Shown: positions 46,701-60,100 of the stretch, piece after piece | Layout: each line of letters starts with the position of its first letter | How positions within the stretch are numbered: position 1 is the first letter of the stretch | Origin: Budorcas taxicolor | Lineage: Eukaryota > Chordata > Mammalia > Artiodactyla > Bovidae | NCBI RefSeq assembly: GCF_023091745.1 | Contig: NW_026292709.1 | Coordinates: 1 to 64,000 of the forward strand | Length of the DNA stretch: 64,000 nt | Reading direction: 5' to 3' | Notes under the pieces: generated by a model | Told to the model about the DNA's origin: nothing | The model's input: only the letters and a program-made list of their open reading frames with translations | The model's database searches: none | Program-made: the position numbers and the translations under genes

Positions 46701-47350
46701 CCCAGCATCGCACAGCCTGCTCCTTCCCGGGCAGCAAGCCTAGCAGCGAGGCAAGCCTGGGCAAGTCTCGCCCAGGGCAGAGCAGCCTCGCGCAAGGCAC
46801 TTGACTAGATCCGGCCTCTGAGCAGAGCTGGAGCTCTGCCGTCCTGGAGGCACACTCGGCTCGGCCCAAGCAGGGCTTGCAGCTGCACGCGGCTTGGCTC
46901 CCTCGACTCTTCCCAAGGAGGCTCGCTTCCAAGCGGACCGTGCACTTGGCTTCCAGGCAGGGACGCCCCGCGCCTCCTGCAGGTCTTGGCACAGGGGCTG
47001 CTTCCCCTGAGCGGAGGCTGTGGGCGGCAGCCCAGACACGCAGGGGCAGGCCCCAACCACCTGCACACGTCTCTGCTGGTGGGGAGAGCACTAGGGAAAT
47101 GACGTCTGTCAGGCACCTTCTGGGCGCTCACGGAGTCAGCCTCCGGGTGTGTGGGGCTGCAGACCACAGCCAGGGGCCCTGGGAAGCCTGGTGCTCTCCG
47201 TGCTGTGCTGAGTCTGGGCGGCCAAGCGACCGCTGGAGGAGCCCTGCACTTGCCAGTCCCTTCCCTATGACAGAGCTCTCACGGCTGGAGGGCTTGGCAG
47301 CGTGCACCCCACCGGCCCCTAAGCCCTCCGCAAGGACGCCTGGGGACTAG
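40756..47350 (+). repeat. End of U29 and HOR units U30-U33, alternating types
   Basis: After the divergent block the backbone resumes, with a complete A monomer at 41027. Units start at 41731, 43136, 44541 and 45946, with marker pairs C/G, A/G, C/G, A/G. The regular alternation gives a 2,810 bp period at the marker level. I noticed no private changes. Confidence 0.88.
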
Positions 47351-50300
47351 GTGCAAAGGCAAGGCAGGAGTGGAGCTGAGGCCAGGAAGGCGCCAGGAGC
47401 GTCTGCCTGTCTGGCGCAGCCTGCTCCTTCCCGGGCAGGAAGCCTAGCAGCGAGGCAAGTCTGGGCAAGGCTCGCCCAGGGCAGAGCAGCCTCACGCCAG
47501 CCACTCTGCCAGATCGGGCCTCTGAGCAGAGCTGGAGCTCTGCCGTACTGGAGGCTCACTGGGCTCCGCCCAAGGAGTGAGTGCAGACGCACGCAGCTGG
47601 GCTGCCTCCTCTTCTCCCGAGGAGGCTCGCTTCCCGCATGCTGTGCGCTAGGCTTCCAGGCGGGGGCGCCCCGCGCCCCCTACAGGTCTTGGCTCAGGGG
47701 CTGCTTCCCTGGAGCTGGGGCTGCCGGCGGGAGCCCAGACACGCAGGGGCAGGCCCCACCACCTGCACACGTCTCTGCCGGGGAGCAGAGCGCTAGGGAC
47801 ATGACGTCTGTCAGGCACCTTCTGGGCGCCCACGGAGTCAGCCTCCGGGAGTGTGGGGCTGCAGACCACAGCCAGGGGACCTGGGAGCCTTGTGCTCTCC
47901 GTGCGGCGCTGAGTCTGGGCGGCCAAGCAACCGCTGGTGGAGCCCTGCACTTGCCCTCCCCTCCCCTCTACGAGAGGCCTCACTGCTGGAGGGCTCGGCA
48001 GTGTGCAAGCCACCGGCTCCTAAGCCTTCCCCAAGGACGCCCGGGGCCTAGATGCAAAGGCAAGGCAGGAGTGGAGCTGAGGCCAGGAAGGCGCCAGTGG
48101 CCTCTCCCAGCATCGCACAGCCTGCTCCTTCCCGGGCAGCAAGCCTAGCAGCGAGGCAAGCCTGGGCAAGTCTCGCCCAGGGCAGAGCAGCCTCGCGCAA
48201 GGCACTTGACTAGATCCGGCCTCTGAGCAGAGCTGGAGCTCTGCCGTCCTGGAGGCACACTCGGCTCGGCCCAAGCAGGGCTTGCAGCTGCACGCGGCTT
48301 GGCTCCCTCGACTCTTCCCAAGGAGGCTCGCTTCCAAGCGGACCGTGCACTTGGCTTCCAGGCAGGGACGCCCCGCGCCTCCTGCAGGTCTTGGCACAGG
48401 GGCTGCTTCCCCTGAGCGGAGGCTGTGGGCGGCAGCCCAGACACGCAGGGGCAGGCCCCAACCACCTGCACACGTCTCTGCTGGTGGGGAGAGCACTAGG
48501 GAAATGACGTCTGTCAGGCACCTTCTGGGCGCTCACGGAGTCAGCCTCCGGGTGTGTGGGGCTGCAGACCACAGCCAGGGGCCCTGGGAAGCCTGGTGCT
48601 CTCCGTGCTGTGCTGAGTCTGGGCGGCCAAGCGACCGCTGGAGGAGCCCTGCACTTGCCAGTCCCTTCCCTATGACAGAGCTCTCACGGCTGGAGGGCTT
48701 GGCAGCGTGCACCCCACCGGCCCCTAAGCCCTCCGCAAGGACGCCTGGGGACTAGGTGCAAAGGCAAGGCAGGAGTGGAGCTGAGGCCAGGAAGGCGCCA
48801 GGAGCGTCTGCCTGTCTGGCGCAGCCTGCTCCTTCCCGGGCAGGAAGCCTAGCAGCGAGGCAAGTCTGGGCAAGGCTCGCCCAGGGCAGAGCAGCCTCAC
48901 GCCAGCCACTCTGCCAGATCGGGCCTCTGAGCAGAGCTGGAGCTCTGCCGTACTGGAGGCTCACTGGGCTCCGCCCAAGGAGTGAGTGCAGACGCACGCA
49001 GCTGGGCTGCCTCCTCTTCTCCCGAGGAGGCTCGCTTCCCGCATGCTGTGCGCTAGGCTTCCAGGCGGGGGCGCCCCGCGCCCCCTACAGGTCTTGGCTC
49101 AGGGGCTGCTTCCCTGGAGCTGGGGCTGCCGGCGGGAGCCCAGACACGCAGGGGCAGGCCCCACCACCTGCACACGTCTCTGCCGGGGAGCAGAGCGCTA
49201 GGGACATGACGTCTGTCAGGCACCTTCTGGGCGCCCACGGAGTCAGCCTCCGGGAGTGTGGGGCTGCAGACCACAGCCAGGGGACCTGGGAGCCTTGTGC
49301 TCTCCGTGCGGCGCTGAGTCTGGGCGGCCAAGCAACCGCTGGTGGAGCCCTGCACTTGCCCTCCCCTCCCCTCTACGAGAGGCCTCACTGCTGGAGGGCT
49401 CGGCAGTGTGCAAGCCACCGGCTCCTAAGCCTTCCCCAAGGACGCCCGGGGCCTAGATGCAAAGGCAAGGCAGGAGTGGAGCTGAGGCCAGGAAGGCGCC
49501 AGTGGCCTCTCCCAGCATCGCACAGCCTGCTCCTTCCCGGGCAGCAAGCCTAGCAGCGAGGCAAGCCTGGGCAAGTCTCGCCCAGGGCAGAGCAGCCTCG
49601 CGCAAGGCACTTGACTAGATCCGGCCTCTGAGCAGAGCTGGAGCTCTGCCGTCCTGGAGGCACACTCGGCTCGGCCCAAGCAGGGCTTGCAGCTGCACGC
49701 GGCTTGGCTCCCTCGACTCTTCCCAAGGAGGCTCGCTTCCAAGCGGACCGTGCACTTGGCTTCCAGGCAGGGACGCCCCGCGCCTCCTGCAGGTCTTGGC
49801 ACAGGGGCTGCTTCCCCTGAGCGGAGGCTGTGGGCGGCAGCCCAGACACGCAGGGGCAGGCCCCAACCACCTGCACACGTCTCTGCTGGTGGGGAGAGCA
49901 CTAGGGAAATGACGTCTGTCAGGCACCTTCTGGGCGCTCACGGAGTCAGCCTCCGGGTGTGTGGGGCTGCAGACCACAGCCAGGGGCCCTGGGAAGCCTG
50001 GTGCTCTCCGTGCTGTGCTGAGTCTGGGCGGCCAAGCGACCGCTGGAGGAGCCCTGCACTTGCCAGTCCCTTCCCTATGACAGAGCTCTCACGGCTGGAG
50101 GGCTTGGCAGCGTGCACCCCACCGGCCCCTAAGCCCTCCGCAAGGACGCCTGGGGACTAGGTGCAAAGGCAAGGCAGGAGTGGAGCTGAGGCCAGGAAGG
50201 CGCCAGGAGCGTCTGCCTGTCTGGCGCAGCCTGCTCCTTCCCGGGCAGGAAGCCTAGCAGCGAGGCAAGTCTGGGCAAGGCTCGCCCAGGGCAGAGCAGC

Positions 50301-53300
50301 CTCACGCCAGCCACTCTGCCAGATCGGGCCTCTGAGCAGAGCTGGAGCTCTGCCGTACTGGAGGCTCACTGGGCTCCGCCCAAGGAGTGAGTGCAGACGC
50401 ACGCAGCTGGGCTGCCTCCTCTTCTCCCGAGGAGGCTCGCTTCCCGCATGCTGTGCGCTAGGCTTCCAGGCGGGGGCGCCCCGCGCCCCCTACAGGTCTT
50501 GGCTCAGGGGCTGCTTCCCTGGAGCTGGGGCTGCCGGCGGGAGCCCAGACACGCAGGGGCAGGCCCCACCACCTGCACACGTCTCTGCCGGGGAGCAGAG
50601 CGCTAGGGACATGACGTCTGTCAGGCACCTTCTGGGCGCCCACGGAGTCAGCCTCCGGGAGTGTGGGGCTGCAGACCACAGCCAGGGGACCTGGGAGCCT
50701 TGTGCTCTCCGTGCGGCGCTGAGTCTGGGCGGCCAAGCAACCGCTGGTGGAGCCCTGCACTTGCCCTCCCCTCCCCTCTACGAGAGGCCTCACTGCTGGA
50801 GGGCTCGGCAGTGTGCAAGCCACCGGCTCCTAAGCCTTCCCCAAGGACGCCCGGGGCCTAGATGCAAAGGCAAGGCAGGAGTGGAGCTGAGGCCAGGAAG
50901 GCGCCAGTGGCCTCTCCCAGCATCGCACAGCCTGCTCCTTCCCGGGCAGCAAGCCTAGCAGCGAGGCAAGCCTGGGCAAGTCTCGCCCAGGGCAGAGCAG
51001 CCTCGCGCAAGGCACTTGACTAGATCCGGCCTCTGAGCAGAGCTGGAGCTCTGCCGTCCTGGAGGCACACTCGGCTCGGCCCAAGCAGGGCTTGCAGCTG
51101 CACGCGGCTTGGCTCCCTCGACTCTTCCCAAGGAGGCTCGCTTCCAAGCGGACCGTGCACTTGGCTTCCAGGCAGGGACGCCCCGCGCCTCCTGCAGGTC
51201 TTGGCACAGGGGCTGCTTCCCCTGAGCGGAGGCTGTGGGCGGCAGCCCAGACACGCAGGGGCAGGCCCCAACCACCTGCACACGTCTCTGCTGGTGGGGA
51301 GAGCACTAGGGAAATGACGTCTGTCAGGCACCTTCTGGGCGCTCACGGAGTCAGCCTCCGGGTGTGTGGGGCTGCAGACCACAGCCAGGGGCCCTGGGAA
51401 GCCTGGTGCTCTCCGTGCTGTGCTGAGTCTGGGCGGCCAAGCGACCGCTGGAGGAGCCCTGCACTTGCCAGTCCCTTCCCTATGACAGAGCTCTCACGGC
51501 TGGAGGGCTTGGCAGCGTGCACCCCACCGGCCCCTAAGCCCTCCGCAAGGACGCCTGGGGACTAGGTGCAAAGGCAAGGCAGGAGTGGAGCTGAGGCCAG
51601 GAAGGCGCCAGGAGCGTCTGCCTGTCTGGCGCAGCCTGCTCCTTCCCGGGCAGGAAGCCTAGCAGCGAGGCAAGTCTGGGCAAGGCTCGCCCAGGGCAGA
51701 GCAGCCTCACGCCAGCCACTCTGCCAGATCGGGCCTCTGAGCAGAGCTGGAGCTCTGCCGTACTGGAGGCTCACTGGGGCTCCGCCCAAGGAGTGAGTGC
51801 AGACGCACGCAGCTGGGCTGCCTCCTCTTCTCCCGAGGAGGCTCGCTTCCCGCATGCTGTGCGCTAGGCTTCCAGGCGGGGGCGCCCCGCGCCCCCTACA
51901 GGTCTTGGCTCAGGGGCTGCTTCCCTGGAGCTGGGGCTGCCGGCGGGAGCCCAGACACGCAGGGGCAGGCCCCACCACCTGCACACGTCTCTGCCGGGGA
52001 GCAGAGCGCTAGGGACATGACGTCTGTCAGGCACCTTCTGGGCGCCCACGGAGTCAGCCTCCGGGAGTGTGGGGCTGCAGACCACAGCCAGGGGACCTGG
52101 GAGCCTTGTGCTCTCCGTGCGGCGCTGAGTCTGGGCGGCCAAGCAACCGCTGGTGGAGCCCTGCACTTGCCCTCCCCTCCCCTCTACGAGAGGCCTCACT
52201 GCTGGAGGGCTCGGCAGTGTGCAAGCCACCGGCTCCTAAGCCTTCCCCAAGGACGCCCGGGGCCTAGATGCAAAGGCAAGGCAGGAGTGGAGCTGAGGCC
52301 AGGAAGGCGCCAGTGGCCTCTCCCAGCATCGCACAGCCTGCTCCTTCCCGGGCAGCAAGCCTAGCAGCGAGGCAAGCCTGGGCAAGTCTCGCCCAGGGCA
52401 GAGCAGCCTCGCGCAAGGCACTTGACTAGATCCGGCCTCTGAGCAGAGCTGGAGCTCTGCCGTCCTGGAGGCACACTCGGCTCGGCCCAAGCAGGGCTTG
52501 CAGCTGCACGCGGCTTGGCTCCCTCGACTCTTCCCAAGGAGGCTCGCTTCCAAGCGGACCGTGCACTTGGCTTCCAGGCAGGGACGCCCCGCGCCTCCTG
52601 CAGGTCTTGGCACAGGGGCTGCTTCCCCTGAGCGGAGGCTGTGGGCGGCAGCCCAGACACGCAGGGGCAGGCCCCAACCACCTGCACACGTCTCTGCTGG
52701 TGGGGAGAGCACTAGGGAAATGACGTCTGTCAGGCACCTTCTGGGCGCTCACGGAGTCAGCCTCCGGGTGTGTGGGGCTGCAGACCACAGCCAGGGGCCC
52801 TGGGAAGCCTGGTGCTCTCCGTGCTGTGCTGAGTCTGGGCGGCCAAGCGACCGCTGGAGGAGCCCTGCACTTGCCAGTCCCTTCCCTATGACAGAGCTCT
52901 CACGGCTGGAGGGCTTGGCAGCGTGCACCCCACCGGCCCCTAAGCCCTCCGCAAGGACGCCTGGGGACTAGGTGCAAAGGCAAGGCAGGAGTGGAGCTGA
53001 GGCCAGGAAGGCGCCAGGAGCGTCTGCCTGTCTGGCGCAGCCTGCTCCTTCCCGGGCAGGAAGCCTAGCAGCGAGGCAAGTCTGGGCAAGGCTCGCCCAG
53101 GGCAGAGCAGCCTCACGCCAGCCACTCTGCCAGATCGGGCCTCTGAGCAGAGCTGGAGCTCTGCCGTACTGGAGGCTCACTGGGCTCCGCCCAAGGAGTG
53201 AGTGCAGACGCACGCAGCTGGGCTGCCTCCTCTTCTCCCGAGGAGGCTCGCTTCCCGCATGCTGTGCGCTAGGCTTCCAGGCGGGGGCGCCCCGCGCCCC

Positions 53301-54376
53301 CTACAGGTCTTGGCTCAGGGGCTGCTTCCCTGGAGCTGGGGCTGCCGGCGGGAGCCCAGACACGCAGGGGCAGGCCCCACCACCTGCACACGTCTCTGCC
53401 GGGGAGCAGAGCGCTAGGGACATGACGTCTGTCAGGCACCTTCTGGGCGCCCACGGAGTCAGCCTCCGGGAGTGTGGGGCTGCAGACCACAGCCAGGGGA
53501 CCTGGGAGCCTTGTGCTCTCCGTGCGGCGCTGAGTCTGGGCGGCCAAGCAACCGCTGGTGGAGCCCTGCACTTGCCCTCCCCTCCCCTCTACGAGAGGCC
53601 TCACTGCTGGAGGGCTCGGCAGTGTGCAAGCCACCGGCTCCTAAGCCTTCCCCAAGGACGCCCGGGGCCTAGATGCAAAGGCAAGGCAGGAGTGGAGCTG
53701 AGGCCAGGAAGGCGCCAGTGGCCTCTCCCAGCATCGCACAGCCTGCTCCTTCCCGGGCAGCAAGCCTAGCAGCGAGGCAAGCCTGGGCAAGTCTCGCCCA
53801 GGGCAGAGCAGCCTCGCGCAAGGCACTTGACTAGATCCGGCCTCTGAGCAGAGCTGGAGCTCTGCCGTCCTGGAGGCACACTCGGCTCGGCCCAAGCAGG
53901 GCTTGCAGCTGCACGCGGCTTGGCTCCCTCGACTCTTCCCAAGGAGGCTCGCTTCCAAGCGGACCGTGCACTTGGCTTCCAGGCAGGGACGCCCCGCGCC
54001 TCCTGCAGGTCTTGGCACAGGGGCTGCTTCCCCTGAGCGGAGGCTGTGGGCGGCAGCCCAGACACGCAGGGGCAGGCCCCAACCACCTGCACACGTCTCT
54101 GCTGGTGGGGAGAGCACTAGGGAAATGACGTCTGTCAGGCACCTTCTGGGCGCTCACGGAGTCAGCCTCCGGGTGTGTGGGGCTGCAGACCACAGCCAGG
54201 GGCCCTGGGAAGCCTGGTGCTCTCCGTGCTGTGCTGAGTCTGGGCGGCCAAGCGACCGCTGGAGGAGCCCTGCACTTGCCAGTCCCTTCCCTATGACAGA
54301 GCTCTCACGGCTGGAGGGCTTGGCAGCGTGCACCCCACCGGCCCCTAAGCCCTCCGCAAGGACGCCTGGGGACTAG
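47351..54376 (+). repeat. HOR units U34-U38, most homogeneous run
   Basis: Units start at 47351, 48756, 50161, 51566 and 52972; all are C/G. I could not find substitutions between them by reading. The one visible difference is an extra G in U37 (run of four at 51776-51779, CACTGGGGCTCC), which makes that unit 1,406 bp and shifts every later coordinate by one. This looks like the most recently homogenised part of the window. Confidence 0.88.
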
Positions 54377-54605
54377 GTGCAAAGGCAAGGCAGGAGTGGA
54401 GCTGAGGCCAGGAAGGCGCCAGGAGCGTCTGCCTGTCTGGCGCAGCCTGCTCCTTCCCGGGCAGGAAGCCTAGCAGCGAGGCAAGTCTGGGCAAGGCTCG
54501 CCCAGGGCAGAGCAGCCTCACGCCAGCAACTCTGCCAGATCGGGCCTCTGAGCAGAGCTGGAGCTCTGCCGTACTGGAGGCTCACTGGGCTCCGCCCAAG
54601 GAGTG

Positions 54606-57138
54606 ATTGCAGACGCACGCAGCTGGGCTGCCTCCTCTTCTCCCGAGGAGGCTCGCTTCCCGCGTGCTGTGCACCAGGCTTCCAGGCGGGGGCGCCCCGC
54701 GCCTCCTACAGGTCTTGCCTCAGGGGCTGCTTCCCTGGAGCTGGGGCTGCCGGCGGGAGCCCAGACACGCAGGGGCAGGCCCCACCACCTGCACACGTCT
54801 CTGCTGGGGAGCAGAGCGCTAGGGACATGACGTCTGTCAGGCACCTTCTGGGCGCCCACGGAGTCAGCCTCCGGGAGTGTGGGGCTGCAGACCACAGCCA
54901 GGGGACCTGGGAGCCTTGTGCTCTCCGTGCGGCGCTGAGTCTGGGCGGCCAAGCAACCGCTGGTGGAGCCCTGCACTTGCCCTCCCCTCCCCTCTACGAG
55001 AGGCCTCACTGCTGGAGGGCTTGGCAGTGTGCAAGCCACCGGCTTCTAAGCCTTCCCCAAGGACGCCCGGGGCCTAGATGCAAAGGCAAGGCAGGAGTGG
55101 AGCTGAGGCCAGGAAGGCGCCAGTGGCCTCTCCCAGCATCGCACAACCTGCTCCTTCCTGGGCAGCAAGCCTAGCAGCGAGGCAAGCGTGGGCAAGTCTC
55201 GCCCAGGGCAGAGCATCCTCGCGCAAGGCACTTGACTAGATCCGGCCTCTGAGCAGAGCTGGAGCTCTGCCGTCCTGGAGGCACACTCGGCTCGGCCCAA
55301 GCAGGGATTGCAGCTGCACGCGTCTTGGCTCCCTCGACTCTTCCCAAGGAGGCTCGCTTCCAAGCGGACCGTGCACTTGGCTTCCAGGCAGGGACGCCCC
55401 GCGCCTCCTGCAGGTCTTGGCACAGGGGCTGCTTCCCCTGAGCGGAGGCTGTGGGCGGCAGCCCAGACACGCAGGGGCAGGCCCCAACCACCTGCACACG
55501 TCTCTGCTGGTGGGGAGAGCACTAGGGAAATGACGTCTGTCAGGCAGCTTCTGGGCGCTCACGGAGTCAGCCTCCGGGTGTGTGGGGCTGCAGACCACAG
55601 CCAGGGGCCCTGGGAAGCCTGGTGCTCTCCGTGCTGTGCTGAGTCTGGGCGGCCAAGCGAGCGCTGGAGGAGCCCTGCACTTGCCATTCCCTTCCCTATG
55701 ACAGAGCTCTGAGGGCTGGAGGGCTTGGCAGCGGGCACCCCACCGGCCCCTAAGCCCTCGGCAAGGACGCCTGGGGACTAGGTGCAAAGGCAAGGCAGGA
55801 GTGGAGCTGAGGCCAGGAAGGCGCCAGGAGCGTCTGCCTGTCTCGCGCAGCCTGCTCCTTCCCGGGCAGGAAGCCTAGCAGCGAGGCAAGTCTGGGCAAG
55901 GCTCGCCCAGGGCAGAGCAGCCTCACGCCAGCAACTCTGCCAGATCGGGCCTCTGAGCAGAGCTGGAGCTCTGCCGTACTGGAGGCTCACTGGGCTCCGC
56001 CCAAGGAGTGATTGCAGACGCACGCAGCTGGGCTGCCTCCTCTTCTCCCGAGGAGGCTCGCTTCCCGCGTGCTGTGCACCAGGCTTCCAGGCGGGGGCGC
56101 CCCGCGCCTCCTACAGGTCTTGGCTCAGGGGCTGCTTCCCTGGAGCTGGGGCTGCCGGCGGGAGGCCAGACACCCTGGGGCAGGCCCCACCACCTGCACA
56201 CGTCTCTGCTGGGGAGCAGAGCGCTAGGGACATGACGTCTGTCAGGCACCTTCTGGGCGCCCACGGAGTCAGTCTCCGGGATTGTGGGGCTGCAGACCAC
56301 AGCCAGGGGACCTGGGAGCCTTGTGCTCTCCGTGCGGCGCTGAGTCTGGGCGGCCAAGCAACCGCTGGTGGAGCCCTGCACTTGCCCTCCCCTCCCCTCT
56401 ACGAGAGGCCTCACTGCTGGAGGGCTTGGCAGTGTGCAAGCCACCGGCTCCTAAGCCTTCCCCAAGGACGCCCGGGGCCTAGATGCAAAGGCAAGGCAGG
56501 AGTGGAGCTGAGGCCAGGAAGGCGCCAGTGGCCTCTCCCAGCATCGCACAACCTGCTCCTTCCTGGGCAGCAAGCCTAGCAGCGAGGCAAGCGTGGGCAA
56601 GTCTCGCCCAGGTCAGAGCAGCCTCGCGCAAGGCACTTGACTAGATCCGGCCTCTGAGCAGAGCTGGAGCTCTGCCGTCCTGGAGGCACACTCGGCTCGG
56701 CCCAAGCAGGGATTGCAGCTGCACGCGGCTTGGCTCCCTCGACTCTTCCCAAGGAGGCTCGCTTCCAAGCGGACCGTGCACTTGGCTTCCAGGCAGGGAA
56801 CGCCCCGCGCCTCCTGCAGGTCTTGGCACAGGGGCTGCTTCCCCTGAGCGGAGGCTGTGGGCGGCAGCCCAGACACGCAGGGGCAGGCCCCAACCACCTG
56901 CACACGTCTCTGCTGGTGGGGAGAGCACTAGGGAAATGACGTCTGTCAGGCAGCTTCTGGGCGCTCACGGAGTCAGCCTCCGGGTGTGTGGGGCTGCAGA
57001 CCACAGCCAGGGGCCCTGGGAAGCCTGGTGCTCTCCGTGCTGTGCTGAGTCTGGGCGGCCAAGCGACCGCTGGAGGAGCCCTGCACTTGCCATTCCCTTC
57101 CCTATGACAGAGCTCTCACGGCTGGAGGGCTTGGCAGC
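54606..57138 (+). repeat. Divergent HOR block 2 (parts of U39-U41)
   Basis: The left edge lies between normal CTGGCGCAGCC near 54440 and GTGATTGCAG near 54604-54612. The right edge lies between GCGGGCACC near 57138 and normal GTGAGTGC near 57415. It shares with block 1 the variants GATTGCAG in both monomers, GTGCTGTGCACCAGG, CCTCCTACAGG, TCTGCTGGGG, GGCTTGGCAG, CGTCTTGG (first A only), AGGCAGCTTC and GCGGGCACC. It lacks GAGCTGAGG and GGTTGGG of block 1 and adds CACAACCTG and GGAGGCCAGACACCCTGG (56161-56178). An extra A at 56799-56800 and a missing C near 57236 form a compensating indel pair at or near its right end. Confidence 0.9.
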
Positions 57139-57186
57139 GGGCACCCCACCGGCCCCTAAGCCCTCCGCAAGGACGCCTGGGGACTA

Positions 57187-60100
57187 GGTGCACAGGCAAG
57201 GCAGGAGTGGAGCTGAGGCCAGGAAGGCGCCAGGAGGTCTGCCTGTCTGGCGCAGCCTGCTCCTTCCCGGGCAGGAAGCCTAGCAGCGAGGCAAGTCTGG
57301 GCAAGGCTCGCCCAGGGCAGAGCAGCCTCACGCCAGCAACTCTGCCAGATCGGGCCTCTGAGCAGAGCTGGAGCTCTGCCGTACTGGAGGCTCACTGGGC
57401 TCCGCCCAAGGAGTGAGTGCAGACGCACGCAGCTGGGCTGCCTCCTCTTCTCCCGAGGAGGCTCGCTTCCCGCATGCTGTGCGCTAGGCTTCCAGGCGGG
57501 GGCGCCCCGCGCCCCCTACAGGTCTTGGCTCAGGGGCTGCTTCCCTGGAGCTGGGGCTGCCGGCGGGAGCCCAGACACGCAGGGGCAGGCCCCACCACCT
57601 GCACACGTCTCTGCCGGGGAGCAGAGCGCTAGGGACATGACGTCTGTCAGGCACCTTCTGGGCGCCCACGGAGTCAGCCTCCGGGAGTGTGGGGCTGCAG
57701 ACCACAGCCAGGGGACCTGGGAGCCTTGTGCTCTCCGTGCGGCGCTGAGTCTGGGCGGCCAAGCAACCGCTGGTGGAGCCCTGCACTTGCCCTCCCCTCC
57801 CCTCGACGAGAGGCCTCACTGCTGGAGGGCTCGGCAGTGTGCAAGCCACCGGCTCCTAAGCCTTCCCCAAGGACGCCCGGGGCCTAGATGCAAAGGCAAG
57901 GCAGGAGTGGAGCTGAGGCCAGGAAGGCGCCAGTGGCCTCTCCCAGCATCGCACAGTCTGCTCCTTCCCGGGCAGCAAGCCTAGCAGCGAGGCAAGCCTG
58001 GGCAAGTCTCACCCAGGGCAGAGCAGCCTCGCGCAAGGCACTTGACTAGATCCGGCCTCTGAGCAGAGCTGGAGCTCTGCCGTCCTGGAGGCACACTCGG
58101 CTCGGCCCAAGCAGGGCTTGCAGCTGCACGCGGCTTGGCTCCCTCGACTCTTCCCAAGGAGTCTCGCTTCCAAGCGGACCGTGCACTTGGCTTCCAGGCA
58201 GGGACGCCCCGCGCCTCCTGCAGGTCTTGGCACAGGGGCTGCTTCCCCTGAGCGGAGGCTGTGGGCGGCAGCCCAGACACTCAGGGGCAGGCCCCAACCA
58301 CCTGCACACGTCTCTGCTGGTGGGGAGAGCGCTAGGGAAATGACGTCTGTCAGGCACCTTCTGGGCGCTCACGGAGTCAGCCTCCGGGTGTGTGGGGCTG
58401 CAGACCACAGCCAGGGGCCCTGGGAAGCCTGGTGCTCTCCGTGCTGTGCTGAGTCTGGGCGGCCAAGCGACCGCTGGAGGAGCCCTGCACTTGCCATTCC
58501 CTTCCCTATGACAGAGCTCTCACGGCTGGAGGGCTTGGCAGCGTGCACCCCACCGGCCCCTAAGCCCTCTGCAAGGACGCCTGGGGACTAGGTGCAAAGG
58601 CAAGGCAGGAGTGGAGCTGAGGCCAGGAAGGCGCCAGGAGCGTCTGCCTGTCTGGCGCAGCCTGCTCCTTCCCGGGCAGGAAGCCTAGCAGCGAGGCAAG
58701 TCTGGGCAAGGCTAGCCCAGGGCAGAGCAGCCTCACGCCAGCAACTCTGCCAGATCGGGCCTCTGAGCAGAGCTGGAGCTCTGCCGTACTGGAGGCTCAC
58801 TGGGCTCCGCCCAAGGAGTGAGTGCAGACGCACGCAGCTGGGCTGCCTCCTCTTCTCCCGAGGAGGCTCGCTTCCCGCATGCTGTGCGCTAGGCTTCCAG
58901 GCGGGGGCGCCCCGCGCCCCCTACAGGTCTTGGCTCAGGGGCTGCTTCCCTGGAGCTGGGGCTGCCGGCGGGAGCCCAGACACGCAGGGGCAGGCCCCAC
59001 CACCTGCACACGTCTCTGCCGGGGAGCAGAGCGCTAGGGACATGACGTCTGTCAGGCACCTTCTGGGCGCCCACGGAGTCAGCCTCCGGGAGTGTGGGGC
59101 TGCAGACCACAGCCAGGGGACCTGGGAGCCTTGTGCTCTCCGTGCGGCGCTGAGTCTGGGCGGCCAAGCAACCGCTGGTGGAGCCCTGCACTTGCCCTCC
59201 CCTCCCCTCTACGAGAGGCCTCACTGCTGGAGGGCTCGGCAGTGTGCAAGCCACCGGCTCCTAAGCCTTCCCCAAGGACGCCCGGGGCCTAGATGCAAAG
59301 GCAAGGCAGGAGTGGAGCTGAGGCCAGGAAGGCGCCAGTGGCCTCTCCCAGCATCGCACAGCCTGCTCCTTCCCGGGCAGCAAGCCTAGCAGCGAGGCAA
59401 GCCTGGGCAAGTCTCGCCCAGGGCAGAGCAGCCTCGCGCAAGGCACTTGACTAGATCCGGCCTCTGAGCAGAGCTGGAGCTCTGCCGTCCTGGAGGCACA
59501 CTCGGCTCGGCCCAAGCAGGGCTTGCAGCTGCACGCGGCTTGGCTCCCTCGACTCTTCCCAAGGAGGCTCGCTTCCAAGCGGACCGTGCACTTGGCTTCC
59601 AGGCAGGGACGCCCCGCGCCTCCTGCAGGTCTTGGCACAGGGGCTGCTTCCCCTGAGCGGAGGCTGTGGGCGGCAGCCCAGACACGCAGGGGCAGGCCCC
59701 AACCACCTGCACACGTCTCTGCTGGTGGGGAGAGCGCTAGGGAAATGACGTCTGTCAGGCACCTTCTGGGCGCTCACGGAGTCAGCCTCCGGGTGTGTGG
59801 GGCTGCAGACCACAGCCAGGGGCCCTGGGAAGCCTGGTGCTCTCCGTGCTGTGCTGAGTCTGGGCGGCCAAGCGACCGCTGGAGGAGCCCTGCACTTGCC
59901 ATTCCCTTCCCTATGACAGAGCTCTCACGGCTGGAGGGCTTGGCAGCGTGCACCCCACCGGCCCCTAAGCCCTCCGCAAGGACGCCTGGGGACTAGGTGC
60001 AAAGGCAAGGCAGGAGTGGAGCTGAGGCCAGGAAGGCGCCAGGAGCGTCTGCCTGTCTGGCGCAGCCTGCTCCTTCCCGGGCAGGAAGCCTAGCAGCGAG

